64,000 nt of DNA, from NCBI GenBank assembly GCA_013289685.1, contig JABCZL010000007.1, forward strand, positions 186,001-250,000. Reading direction: 5' to 3'. A program made the translations under genes and the position numbers. Positions 15,648-24,266 of the stretch are shown piece after piece. This DNA comes from Acidobacteriota bacterium. GTDB lineage: Bacteria > Acidobacteriota > Terriglobia > Terriglobales > Acidobacteriaceae. The notes beneath the pieces were generated by a model. That model searched no databases. It saw only the letters and a list, made by a program, of their open reading frames with translations, and was not told the DNA's origin. The stretch's first letter is position 1, and the number at the start of each line of letters is the position of its first letter.

Positions 15648-16418
15648 GTGAAAATCCTGGTCTGCATGAAGCAGGTGCCGCAGAAAGATGCGCCGCTCAA
15701 GCTCAACGAAAGCGGGACGTGGATCCGCGAAGATGTGTCGTACGAAGTCAACGAGCCCGACGCCTACGCGCTGGAAGAGGCGCTGCGCCAGCGGGAGAAG
15801 CACAAGGGCGAAGTCGTAGTCATCACGAGCGGCCCCGCTCGCGCCCAGCAGGTGTTGCGCGAGGCGCTGGCCAAGGGCGCAGACCGGGCGATCCATCTTG
15901 AAGACGACAAGTTCGTCGGCCTGGATGCGTTCAATACCGCCAAGGCGTTCGCCGCCGCCATCAAAGACGAATCGTTCGATCTGATCTTTACCGGACTGCA
16001 GTCCGACGACTACGGCTACGCGCAGACCGGCGTGATCCTGGCCGAGTTGCTGGGCCTACCGCACGCGACCATCATCATGCAGATCGAGAAGACCGACGGC
16101 GGGATCCGCGTGAAGCGCGAGCTGGAAGCTGGATACTTTCAGTTTGTCGACATGCCGACGCCTGCGGTGCTGACGATCCAGTCGGGCATTAACAAGCTGC
16201 GCTACGCCACGTTGATCGGCATCAAGCAGGCCAAGAACAAGCCGCTGCGGAAAGTAGCCCTGGCGGAAGTGCGGTCGGCGATCGGCGACAATCTGCAGAA
16301 AATCGAGCGCCTGTACGTTCCGCAGAAAACAAAAAAGACGGAACACATTGAAGGGTCAGCGAGCGAGATTGCAAAGAAGCTAGTCGACAAATTGCGCAAC
16401 GAACTGCGCGTGCTGTAG
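15648..16418 (+). CDS. etfB: Electron transfer flavoprotein, beta subunit
   Basis: With EtfA forms the FAD- and AMP-binding carrier that takes electrons from acyl-CoA and related dehydrogenases. A 256-residue protein with the family pattern KILVCMKQVPQKD, NEPDAYALEEALR near 36, VVITSGPARAQQVLREALAKGADRAIHL near 60-87, LIFTGLQSDDYGYAQTGVILAELLG near 112 and a VKRELEAGY segment near 150. The GTG at 15648 is chosen because AAGGAG ends eight bases before it; the GTG at 15639 overlaps that site. First gene of etfB-etfA-etfD. Confidence 0.93.
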   Translation: MKILVCMKQVPQKDAPLKLNESGTWIREDVSYEVNEPDAYALEEALRQREKHKGEVVVITSGPARAQQVLREALAKGADRAIHLEDDKFVGLDAFNTAKAFAAAIKDESFDLIFTGLQSDDYGYAQTGVILAELLGLPHATIIMQIEKTDGGIRVKRELEAGYFQFVDMPTPAVLTIQSGINKLRYATLIGIKQAKNKPLRKVALAEVRSAIGDNLQKIERLYVPQKTKKTEHIEGSASEIAKKLVDKLRNELRVL

Positions 16419-16439
16419 AGAGTTTTGTCTGAGAGATGT

Positions 16440-16527
16440 ATGTAGGGACAGCCGCCCTCGGCTGTCCGCCGAGCGCAGCTCGGCAGGTTTAGCTAGAAGC
16501 TAGGAGCTAGCAGCTAGAAGCTGACTT
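16440..16527 (+). repeat. Composite repeat in the etfB-etfA gap: REP palindrome plus TAGCTAGAAGC word array
   Basis: First a palindrome GGACAGCCG-CCCT-CGGCTGTCC (16446-16467) with a second small hairpin GCCGAGC-GCA-GCTCGGC. Then an array of the word AGCTAGAAGCT/AGCTAGGAGCT/AGCTAGCAGCT (about 16490-16523), itself able to pair with itself. The array stops six bases before the etfA ATG. The palindrome recurs at 26662-26683; the word recurs before atpA. Confidence 0.75.
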
Positions 16528-16528
16528 T

Positions 16529-17524
16529 ATGCCCGATACGATGTTAGTCGTCGTCGAACAACGCGAAGGCAAACTGAATCGCGTCTCGTGGGAAACCATC
16601 ACTGCCGGGCAAGCCATCGCAGCAGCCACCGGCTGGACGCTGGAGGCGGCGGTTGTCGGCAGCAGCGTCGCGACTTTCGCCGCCGAGGTAGCGGCGAAGA
16701 AAGTCGCCAGGGTCTATGCCGTCGAGTCGCCGAAGCTCGAGCCCTACACGTCCGATGCGTTCGCGGCGGCACTCAAGCAATTCCTCACCGCGAAGCAGCC
16801 CAAACTGGTGCTGATGCCGCACACCTACCAGGTGCGCGACTTTGCGCCCAAACTCGCTACGGCCATGGGACGCACAGTCATCAGCGACTGCATCGGCTTC
16901 AAGCACGAAAACGGCAAGCTGGTTTTCACGCGGCAGATGTTCCAAGGCAAGCTGGCTGCGGACGTTAGCTTCACCAGCGACGCACCGTGGTTCGCGACGT
17001 TTCAGAACGGCGCGTTCCGCGCCGATAAGGCGGAAGCTGGAACCAGCGCAGCTCCTGTCGAGACTGTGAGTGTCGAAATTGCCGACGGCGTCATCCGCAA
17101 CAAACCGCAGGAAGTTTTCAAAGAGGCCAAGCAGGCAGTCGACCTCACGCAGGCGGAAATCATTGTGGCCGTCGGCCGCGGAATCAAAGAGCAGAAAAAC
17201 ATCGAGATCGCGAAGCAACTGGCCGACGCCCTCGGCGGAGACCTCGCGGCATCGCGCCCCATCTGCGATTCAGGATGGCTGCCTATGGACCGCCAGATCG
17301 GCTCCTCCGGACAGACGGTCGCCCCCAAGCTGTATCTGGCGCTCGGCATCAGCGGCGCCATTCAGCACATCGTCGGAATGAAGGGCTCACGGACCATCAT
17401 CGCGGTGAATAAAGATTCAGAGGCCCCGATTTTCGAAATCGCCGATTATGCGATCGTTGGGAATTTGTTCGACATCGTGCCGCCGCTGATTGAGGAAGTG
17501 AAGAAGGCGAAGGCGGGAAGCTGA
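16529..17524 (+). CDS. etfA: Electron transfer flavoprotein, alpha subunit
   Basis: A 331-residue partner of EtfB that holds the FAD. Seen: the N-terminal ETF fold with LVVVEQREGKLNRVSWE, PKLVLMPHTYQVRDFAPKLA near 90-110, and the C-terminal FAD domain VAVGRGIKEQKNIE near 212, SRPICDSGWLPMDRQIGSSGQTVAPKLYLALGISGAIQH near 243-280, then a segment ending in AVNKDSEAPIF. The usual Gln-x-Gly-x-Thr-Gly is here SSGQTV. The Shine-Dalgarno region is replaced by the repeat array that ends six bases before the ATG; coupling to etfB translation across 110 bases is unlikely. Confidence 0.93.
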   Translation: MPDTMLVVVEQREGKLNRVSWETITAGQAIAAATGWTLEAAVVGSSVATFAAEVAAKKVARVYAVESPKLEPYTSDAFAAALKQFLTAKQPKLVLMPHTYQVRDFAPKLATAMGRTVISDCIGFKHENGKLVFTRQMFQGKLAADVSFTSDAPWFATFQNGAFRADKAEAGTSAAPVETVSVEIADGVIRNKPQEVFKEAKQAVDLTQAEIIVAVGRGIKEQKNIEIAKQLADALGGDLAASRPICDSGWLPMDRQIGSSGQTVAPKLYLALGISGAIQHIVGMKGSRTIIAVNKDSEAPIFEIADYAIVGNLFDIVPPLIEEVKKAKAGS

Positions 17525-17534
17525 AGTTCTTTTG

Positions 17535-17605
17535 CCACGGATTCTCGCGGATGAGTACGGATCAATCACTTGGCCTTATCCGCGATGATCCGCGCAAATC
17601 CGTGG
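17535..17605 (+). repeat. Inverted word array in the etfA-etfD gap
   Basis: Outer arms CCACGGATT (17535-17543) and AATCCGTGG (17597-17605) pair perfectly. Inside, related words (CGCGGATGAG, ACGGATCA, ATCCGCGATG, ATCCGCGC) give more pairings, so the array is a long imperfect hairpin. It ends 12 bases before the next ATG. Confidence 0.75.
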
Positions 17606-17617
17606 TGAGTTTTTCCT

Positions 17618-19333
17618 ATGTTGATTTTCCGCAAGCCTCTCGAAGGCGTTGAGCGTCCGCAGATGCCCGCCGATGTCGTCATCGTCGGTGGCGGCCCGGC
17701 CGGGATGGCCTGCGCACTTCGACTCGCGCAATTGATCGACGCTCACAACGCCGCCTATCCCGACTCGCAACTCAGCAAAGAAAATATCTACGTGCTCGAA
17801 AAGGCTCGCGAGGTCGGGCAGCACTGCCTCTCCGGCGCATTGCTCGATCCACGGTCGATGAACGAGCTTTTGCCCGGATTCGAGAAAGAAGCTCCGCTCG
17901 ACGCTAAAGTTACGAAAGAAGCCGTCTATTTTTTCACCGAAAAATCCAAATTCAAGTTCCCCATCACGCCGCCCTTTCTCCGCGACCACGGCAACTACGT
18001 CATCTCGCTGAACCGCTTTGTGAAGTGGATGGGCAGCAAAGTCGAAGAGACTGGGATCACCATATTCACCGGATTCGCCGGCTCCGAGCTGCTATTTGAC
18101 GGCGACCGCGTCACCGGGGTCCGCACCGACGACAAGGGCGTCGACAAAGAGGGTCACCAGAAATCCAACTTCGAGCCGGGATACGACCTGCAAGCAAAAG
18201 TCGTCATCCTCGCCGAAGGCCCGCGCGGATCGCTGACCAAGCAGCTCATCACGAAATTCGATCTCGCGAAGAACGCCAACCCGCAAACCTACGGCGTCGG
18301 CGTGAAAGAACTCTGGGAAGTGCCCGCAGGCCGCATCGCAGCGGGCGAAGTGATCTACACTCTGGGCTGGCCCCTCACCACGAAAGAATACGGCGGCGCC
18401 TGGATTTACGGTTCCAAGGATAACGTTGTATCGCTCGGATTTGTGACGGGCCTCGATTACGCCGACCCGCGGCTCGATCCCCAGCGTGTGCTGCAGGAAT
18501 TCAAGAAGCATCCGTTTGTTGCGAAGCTTCTCGAAGGCGGCAAGATGATCCGCTACGGCGCGAAGTCGATGCCCTACGGCGGCTGGTGGGCGATTCCGCC
18601 GGTCGCGGGCAACGGATGGATGATCCTCGGCGACTCCGCCGGCTTTCTGAATTCGGCCCGGCTCAAGGGAATTCATCTCGCGATCAAGAGCGGCATGCTC
18701 GCTGCCGAGACGGCGTTCGAAGCGCTGACCAAAGATGATTCTTCAGCGGCAACGCTGGGCGCATTTCAGAAAAAAGTCGAATCCAGCTGGATCAAAGAAG
18801 AGCTCTGGAAAGTGCGCAACCTGCACCAGGGATTCGAGCATGGAATTTATGCCGGCATGTTCCACACCGGACTGCAGATGATCACCGGCGGACGCGGCCT
18901 GCGCAACCGCTATCCCGCGAAGGCCGGTTACGAGCGCATGCGCAAGTTGGCGGATCTTCCAGCCGATGGCGGCCCTGAAGCGCACCTGCTAGGCCCGGCC
19001 AAGGGCGACGGCAAACTCACGTTCGACAAGCTCACCGACCTCTACCACTCCGGGACGAAGCACGAAGAAGACCAGCCCGCGCACCTGGTGATCCACGACA
19101 CCAACATCTGCAACACGCGCTGCGTGAAGGAATTCGGCAGCCCGTGCCAGAATTTCTGCCCGGCGAATGTCTACGAAATGGTCGAAGACGCAAGCCAGCC
19201 CAATGGCAAACGCATCAGCCTGAACCCGTCCAACTGCGTCCACTGCAAAACCTGCGACATCGCCGACCCGTACCAGATCATCACGTGGGTGCCCCCGGAA
19301 GGCGGCGGTGGCCCGAACTACGACGGCATGTAA
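17618..19333 (+). CDS. Electron transfer flavoprotein:quinone oxidoreductase
   Basis: Membrane-surface FAD and 4Fe-4S enzyme that passes electrons from ETF to the quinone pool. A 571-residue protein, normal length. Seen: VVIVGGGPAGMACALRLAQ near 20-38 (FAD), ENIYVLEKAREVGQHCLSGA, RWWAIPPVAGNGWMILGDSAGFLN-like segment near 327-350 (second FAD contact), and a C-terminal cluster domain with ICNTRCVKEFGSPCQNFCPA and NCVHCKTCDIADPYQIITWV, with Cys ligands for the 4Fe-4S cluster. It completes the etf operon. No acyl-CoA dehydrogenase lies nearby. Confidence 0.93.
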   Translation: MLIFRKPLEGVERPQMPADVVIVGGGPAGMACALRLAQLIDAHNAAYPDSQLSKENIYVLEKAREVGQHCLSGALLDPRSMNELLPGFEKEAPLDAKVTKEAVYFFTEKSKFKFPITPPFLRDHGNYVISLNRFVKWMGSKVEETGITIFTGFAGSELLFDGDRVTGVRTDDKGVDKEGHQKSNFEPGYDLQAKVVILAEGPRGSLTKQLITKFDLAKNANPQTYGVGVKELWEVPAGRIAAGEVIYTLGWPLTTKEYGGAWIYGSKDNVVSLGFVTGLDYADPRLDPQRVLQEFKKHPFVAKLLEGGKMIRYGAKSMPYGGWWAIPPVAGNGWMILGDSAGFLNSARLKGIHLAIKSGMLAAETAFEALTKDDSSAATLGAFQKKVESSWIKEELWKVRNLHQGFEHGIYAGMFHTGLQMITGGRGLRNRYPAKAGYERMRKLADLPADGGPEAHLLGPAKGDGKLTFDKLTDLYHSGTKHEEDQPAHLVIHDTNICNTRCVKEFGSPCQNFCPANVYEMVEDASQPNGKRISLNPSNCVHCKTCDIADPYQIITWVPPEGGGGPNYDGM

Positions 19334-19559
19334 TTTGCGGATGTTGACATGGGGAGCGGTCCATGTGGGGACGGGCGCCTTCGCCCGTCCAGCCGAGCAA
19401 AGCGAGGCGCGTCCGCGGCACAGGACTTGACACAGCGACGTTGCCTCGGATTTCCATTGGATCGAGGAGGCGTGACTTAGATGCAGTGGGGCTGAGTTAT
19501 CCTTAAGTTACCTGAAGGACAACCACACGAAATCACCTCGCTACTTCCCGACGCGCCTG

Positions 19560-20333
19560 ATGGTCCTCTTGCTCTTCCTTGCGGTTTCCGTCCTGGCGCA
19601 GCAGACAGCGCCTCCGGCTGCGCCTTTCATTCCCTCCACCGGCTTCCCTGGCTTGGATCAATACCGGGCTTCGCGCATCGCGGTCTTCACCGACGACTTC
19701 GGCGAGCTCGCGCGCTACAGGGACGCCAACGCCGCGCTCAAGCCGCCGGCAGCGGGCGAGAACCGGGTCGTTTTTTTCGGCGACTCCATCACTGACATCT
19801 GGCATCTCGACGAATATTTTCCCGGCAAGCCGTACATCAATCGCGGCATCAGCGGCCAGACCACGCCGCAGATGCTGGTGCGCTTCCGTCAGGATGTAAT
19901 TAACCTGCAGCCCAAAGTCGTGATTATTCTTGCGGGAACCAATGACATTGCCGGCAATACCGGGCCCATGCGGCTCGAGGACATCGAGGCCGACTATGCC
20001 TCGCTCGCCGACCTCGCGCGCGCGAACAAGATCACGGTGATCTACTCGTCGGTGTTGCCGGTGCACAACTATACCGAGAAGTCGAAAGATTTTTTTGCCC
20101 AGCGCTCGCCCGAGAAGATCCTGGAGCTGAACAAGTGGCTGAAGAGCTATTGCGCGGCTGTGTCCAGCGGCTGCGTCTATCTCGATTATTTCAGCTTGAT
20201 GGTCGACGACAAAGGACTGATGAAGAAGGATCTCGCCGACGATGGCCTGCATCCGAACGCGGCGGGGTACAAGATCATGGCGCCCATGGCCGAGGCGGCG
20301 ATCGAGAAGGCTCTGGCGAATGCAAAACCTTGA
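19560..20333 (+). CDS. Exported SGNH/GDSL hydrolase
   Basis: A 257-residue lipase/esterase-like protein. SGNH blocks: FFGDSITDIW near 72 (nucleophile Ser), NRGISGQTTPQML near 93 (Gly), LAGTNDIAGN near 121 (Asn) and DDGLHPNAAGY near 228 (Asp and His). The N-terminus VLLLFLAVSVLAQQ is the core of a signal peptide but lacks a basic n-region. The true start may lie upstream at a rare codon (the frame stays open back to at least 19512), because no ATG, GTG or TTG is seen there. Substrate unknown; deacetylation of cell-surface or plant glycans would fit the group. Confidence 0.82.
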   Translation: MVLLLFLAVSVLAQQTAPPAAPFIPSTGFPGLDQYRASRIAVFTDDFGELARYRDANAALKPPAAGENRVVFFGDSITDIWHLDEYFPGKPYINRGISGQTTPQMLVRFRQDVINLQPKVVIILAGTNDIAGNTGPMRLEDIEADYASLADLARANKITVIYSSVLPVHNYTEKSKDFFAQRSPEKILELNKWLKSYCAAVSSGCVYLDYFSLMVDDKGLMKKDLADDGLHPNAAGYKIMAPMAEAAIEKALANAKP

Positions 20334-20432
20334 GTCTTCTTTTCTCCCCGCACGTCCTATAATGTGAAACGTAGGTTTCCGACTGCCCTGACCTTCGGGA
20401 ATACCCAGGCCGCGGCGGCTAGGGCAAGTTTT

Positions 20433-20452
20433 GACGGACAGGAGTGTCCGTC
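20433..20452. repeat. Palindromic repeat, copy 2 of 2
   Basis: Identical to 7973-7992: GACGGACA-GGAG-TGTCCGTC followed by CCCACA. Lies between the SGNH hydrolase gene and the moaA leader. Confidence 0.75.
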
Positions 20453-20572
20453 CCACACTTTCCCGAGGGTGCTGGTGGAAACGCCGGCGCCTCCCGCGCT
20501 TCGCGAGGAGCGCATTGGAAAGGAGACAGCCGCCGGGATGGTCCCGCCTGTTTGCTTTCCGTAAATCGCTTT

Positions 20573-20700
20573 TGGCCGTTGGCTCTTAGCCTTTTGCCTC
20601 AGTCCGCGATGGGGCCGGAGCAGATAAGCAAGAGCAAGAGCCAAGAGCGAAGAGCGAAGAGCGAAGAGCCAAGAGCTAATAGCCAAGAGCCAAGAGCTTG
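20573..20700 (+). repeat. Word array upstream of and touching the moaA start
   Basis: TTTTGGCCGTTGGCTCTTAGCC (split words TTGGCTCTTAGCC) at the left is complementary to the right part, where AGAGC, CAAGAGC, GAAGAGC and CTAATAGCCAAGAGC repeat from about 20627 to 20697. The right arm can fold on the left. The array uses the same word as the atpA-atpG and atpG-atpD gaps. The TTG start of moaA is its last base triplet. Confidence 0.75.
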
Positions 20701-21696
20701 TTTCTCCACGACAAATTCGGACGCGCCATCACCGACCTGCGGATCTCCATCACCGACCGCTGCAACTACAAGTGTGTCTACTGCCGCACCGGTAACGAAG
20801 GGGCGCTCTACGGTGATCTTCCGTTCGAGGATTATCTGCGGATGGCGCGCGTGCTCGTCGGCATGGGAATCACGAAGGTTCGCCTGACCGGAGGCGAGCC
20901 GCTGCTGCGCAAGGGCGTGGTGGACTTTGTGCGCGAACTCGCGGAGTTGCGCCGGCCGAATGGCAGCAACGGGGAGCCGCTGGATATAGCGCTGACTACG
21001 AACGGGCACATGCTGGCCGAACTGGCGCAGCCGTTGAAAGACGCGGGCCTTTCGCGGGTTACGGTTTCGATGGACGCTGTCGATCCGGACCGGTTCGCCC
21101 GCATCACGCGCGTGCCCAACGGATACGACAACGTGCTGGCGGGAATCCGCGCGGCGCGGCGCGCAGGGCTGTGGCCCCTGAAAGTGAACTGCGTGCTCAT
21201 GCGCGGCTTCAACGAAGACCAGATCATTCCGTTCGGCATGTTCGCGCGCGAAGAGGGCGTGACAGTGCGCTTCATCGAGTTTATGCCACTCGAAGAGGGA
21301 CGAACCTGGGCGCCTTCGACCGTGGTCACGCTGGACGAAATTCTGGCGCGCATGGCCGAGTACCGGCCGCTGGTCGAGATTCCGCACGCACGCTCGGAGA
21401 CGGCGCGGCGCTACCGCTTCGAAGACGGCGTCGGCGAGATCGGCATCATCGCACCCGTGTCGCATCCCTTCTGCGGACATTGCAGCCGCATCCGGATCAC
21501 CAGCGACGGCAAGATTCGCACCTGCCTGTTTTCCGTGTGGGATCACGACCTGCACGCGCAAATGCGCCGCGGCGCCAGCGACGAAGACTTAGCGGAATTC
21601 ATTCAGGGCGTCGTGCAGAAGAAAGAAGAACGCCACCACATCGGCGAAGCAGACTTCGTCCCGGCTTCGAGAACCATGGTGCACATCGGGGGGTAG
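20698..21696 (+). CDS. moaA: GTP 3',8-cyclase (molybdenum cofactor synthesis)
   Basis: Radical SAM enzyme that turns GTP into 3',8-cyclo-GTP, first step of molybdopterin synthesis. A 332-residue protein. Seen: DKFGRAITDLRISITDRCN, the SAM cluster CNYKCVYC near 23-30, LTGGEPLLRKG near 62-72, the second cluster FCGHC-13-C near 257-274 and the C-terminal Gly-Gly end. The start must be the TTG at 20698: in-frame stops lie at 20677 and 20680 and no ATG or GTG falls between. That TTG is the end of a repeat array. Other moa genes are not in the window. Confidence 0.92.
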   Translation: MFLHDKFGRAITDLRISITDRCNYKCVYCRTGNEGALYGDLPFEDYLRMARVLVGMGITKVRLTGGEPLLRKGVVDFVRELAELRRPNGSNGEPLDIALTTNGHMLAELAQPLKDAGLSRVTVSMDAVDPDRFARITRVPNGYDNVLAGIRAARRAGLWPLKVNCVLMRGFNEDQIIPFGMFAREEGVTVRFIEFMPLEEGRTWAPSTVVTLDEILARMAEYRPLVEIPHARSETARRYRFEDGVGEIGIIAPVSHPFCGHCSRIRITSDGKIRTCLFSVWDHDLHAQMRRGASDEDLAEFIQGVVQKKEERHHIGEADFVPASRTMVHIGG

Positions 21697-21726
21697 GGTC
21701 AGTCCTCAACACCGCGATTCGCGAGC

Positions 21727-23163
21727 TCACTCTTTCGATTCGTTCTTGAGTTTTTCGATTGTGGTCCTGACGATGGCAAGGTAGGCGCTGGCTCGTTCGT
21801 CGGGATCGCTTAGATGTTTCGCCCAAGCCAGAGCTTCCCCCGAATGACCGGCCTCCACTTCTCGTTGCGCGATGAAACCGAGCGCGCGACCCCGGAAATA
21901 ATGGTCGCTGATCTTCGACGCTATTTTGTGCGCTCGGTCGAACTGCCCAAGGTAGGCGAATGTATCGGCAAGCAACGCCCAGGCGTCAACCTGGTCTTGC
22001 CCAAATGCAGGCTTTTCGTTTTCCTGCAGCGCCACCTCAAGCGTGTGCTCAGCACCAATCCGATCTCCGGCATCCATCTGAGCCCAGGCCAAGTCATGCA
22101 AAAGCAGGACCGGGCGCTCGTGGGCGAGATTCGCAGCGTCGATCGCGAGTCGAAGAGTTGTAATCGCGGCGATGCTGTCGCCCGCTTCAGATTGCTTGTT
22201 GGCGGTATCGCGAAGGACTTTTATTTTCACCCAGGCATCGCTGATTTTCATTGCAGCGCGCACGGTCTCGTCAGCGCCGGTTTGCTGTGCTTGCGCAACT
22301 GCCATGCGCGTCTGCAGGTCGGCACGCGCTTCGTCGCCTTCCACCTTCTGCATCCAGCGAGACGCCGAGGGAAAGTCACCGACGTCGATTGCGGCTTGGG
22401 CCAGGTTTGACCAATCGAAAGAATCGGGTCTGGCTTTGGCTTCGACGGCTTTCTCCGCTTCCGCCAAGACTCGTTGTGCTTCCTCCGCATATCCACCCGC
22501 CAGCGCACTGGCAACCTGAGTGAGTTGGCGGTCGGGCGGATCGATGATAAGAGGCAATCCAGTTCCCGGCTGAAAACATGCGTGGATCGCGGCGGTTACT
22601 GCGTCGTCAGCCTGGGAATCATTTCCCTTGCGATGCTGCGCCAGGGCGATGTCGATAAACGCTGTGCTCCGGGATCCTGGCAAGCGGATCATTCGTGCGG
22701 CATTTACGGCGTCTTCGATGAATCCGCGCTCGATCTCTTGACTAACTATGGTTTGCAGTTGCTTGTCGTGTTCGAAAGTGTCCTTCTCGCGACTCGCTTT
22801 TGAAACGCGAGAAGCGAAATCCTGAAGGGTGGCTGAAGGTTCCAACGCAGAACGAATTTCGTCCGCATAGACCTTCTTCAAATGGTGCTGCAAATACCGG
22901 ACGTCCTCACGATCGTCGACGTAGAGAAGGGACTCTACAAGTTGACTCACCCGCTGCGAGATCGATCCATTGCCGCTGCTGTCATCTTCTGCCGCCAGTC
23001 GGATCACGGCGTCCCGGGTCTGTAGCAGGACTCCCCGGAGTTCGGCTCGAGTCTGATCCGCGTGCTTCGACGTTTCTTGTGCCGAAAGCGAAAGCCCGAG
23101 AAGAAAGCAGAGGGGCGCTAGGTAGCATGCACGGTTGGCAAATGAGCGACGAGTGAAGCGCAT
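21727..23163 (-). CDS. Exported helical-repeat protein
   Basis: A 478-residue protein with a signal peptide (basic MRFTRRSFANRA then LAPLCFLLGLSLSAQ). The rest is mostly helical with TPR-like pairs: AVNAARMIRLPGSRSTAFID, ALAQHRKGNDSQADDAVTAA, NLAQAAIDVGDFPSASRWM and ALLADTFAYLGQFDRAHKIA. No enzyme motif. Probably a periplasmic scaffold or sensor of protein partners; the role is unknown. GAGG eight bases before the ATG supports the start. It converges on moaA with a 30-base gap. Confidence 0.7.
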   Translation of the reverse strand: MRFTRRSFANRACYLAPLCFLLGLSLSAQETSKHADQTRAELRGVLLQTRDAVIRLAAEDDSSGNGSISQRVSQLVESLLYVDDREDVRYLQHHLKKVYADEIRSALEPSATLQDFASRVSKASREKDTFEHDKQLQTIVSQEIERGFIEDAVNAARMIRLPGSRSTAFIDIALAQHRKGNDSQADDAVTAAIHACFQPGTGLPLIIDPPDRQLTQVASALAGGYAEEAQRVLAEAEKAVEAKARPDSFDWSNLAQAAIDVGDFPSASRWMQKVEGDEARADLQTRMAVAQAQQTGADETVRAAMKISDAWVKIKVLRDTANKQSEAGDSIAAITTLRLAIDAANLAHERPVLLLHDLAWAQMDAGDRIGAEHTLEVALQENEKPAFGQDQVDAWALLADTFAYLGQFDRAHKIASKISDHYFRGRALGFIAQREVEAGHSGEALAWAKHLSDPDERASAYLAIVRTTIEKLKNESKE

Positions 23164-23245
23164 TCCCGAGGCCTCGCTAGGTTATGCTAAATAGCTGGCG
23201 GCGGACTCGCCAGTTACTGTGGTCAGCAGCGCCGGTGCCTTCGTG

Positions 23246-24058
23246 ATGCATTTACGAAAACTCAAATTCTTCGCAATTGTTTGTTTTCAGACAAGCCTCG
23301 CTGCGGCGCAGAGCGCCGCCTATCTCGGTTTCGACCGCAACCAATACCCCGGCGACGCCAATCTAAAAGCGCTCCACCAGACCTTCTCCTACACCGGATA
23401 CTGGCTCAACCATCCTCCCGGAGCGTCGTCGAATAGCTGGGCCGGACATCGCGCTGCCGTCGAGTCCGCGGGATTCGGATTTCTGGTGCTGTTCAATGGC
23501 CGCCTTTACGCCCAGCTGAAGACCGTGACCGACGCAACTCGCCTCGGCCAATCGGACGCGCGAGCCGCCGCTGCAGCTGCTCGGCGCGAAGGCTTCCCGC
23601 GCGCGACCATCATTTTTCTCGATCAGGAACAGGGAGGCCGCATGCTGCCCGAGCAGAAGGCCTACATCTACGCCTGGGTCGACGGCGTCACCGCAGCCGG
23701 TTTTCGCGCAGGAATCTATTGTTCCGGCATGGCCGCCGCCGATGACGGCAACGTCGTCACTGCTGAGGACATTCACGAGCACGCCGCCGGACGTGAGATC
23801 ACGTACTGGGTCACCAATGACGCCTGCCCGCCCGCGCCGGGATGCGCTTTTCCGCAGCGGCCGCCAAGCCCCGCGCTGAGCGGAGTCGGATTCGCCGAAG
23901 TCTGGCAGTTCGCGCAGTCGCCGCAGCGCAAGGATGTTGCGGGGCGCTGCACCAACTACAGCGGCGGGAATTGTAACGCGCCGGGAATCGCCGCGGGGCT
24001 GCCGATCGACGTGAACACGGCCACGTCGGCGGACCCTTCGCACGGGCGCACTCGGTAG
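23246..24058 (+). CDS. Exported DUF1906-type glycoside-hydrolase-like protein
   Basis: A 270-residue protein with signal peptide (LRKLKFFAIVCFQTSLAAAQS). The mature part matches the Rv2525c/DUF1906 TIM-barrel type: AYLGFDRNQYPGD near 24, FTYTGYWL-like FSYTGYWLNHPPG, ATIIFLDQEQGGRM near 121 (acidic DxE), AGFRAGIYCSGM near 151 and AEVWQFAQSP near 220. Such proteins may act on cell-wall glycans; activity is unproven. ATG 23246 is preferred over GTG 23219, as it puts the signal peptide at the N-terminus. Confidence 0.72.
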   Translation: MHLRKLKFFAIVCFQTSLAAAQSAAYLGFDRNQYPGDANLKALHQTFSYTGYWLNHPPGASSNSWAGHRAAVESAGFGFLVLFNGRLYAQLKTVTDATRLGQSDARAAAAAARREGFPRATIIFLDQEQGGRMLPEQKAYIYAWVDGVTAAGFRAGIYCSGMAAADDGNVVTAEDIHEHAAGREITYWVTNDACPPAPGCAFPQRPPSPALSGVGFAEVWQFAQSPQRKDVAGRCTNYSGGNCNAPGIAAGLPIDVNTATSADPSHGRTR

Positions 24059-24266
24059 TTCAAGCAAACTTCTTAGCCCCGGATTCACGCAAGCTTCGGC
24101 GAGATTTGTTGACCGAGATTTGTTGACAAGGATTTACATTCGCTAGATAAAAATATACAGCCAATGCGGATTCGACCCGTCTACTGTTGTAGGCAACACT
24201 TGCAGGAACATTCGAACCAGCTCAGGGTTCGAGAAGGGTAACCATCCGGTTGAGGAACGAGGAACT

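Noticed and set aside
20609-20887. A plus-strand frame running through the moaA array from ATG 20609
   Set aside because: It is a translation of the repeated words (ISKSKSQERRAKSEEPRANS) and then runs out of frame over moaA.
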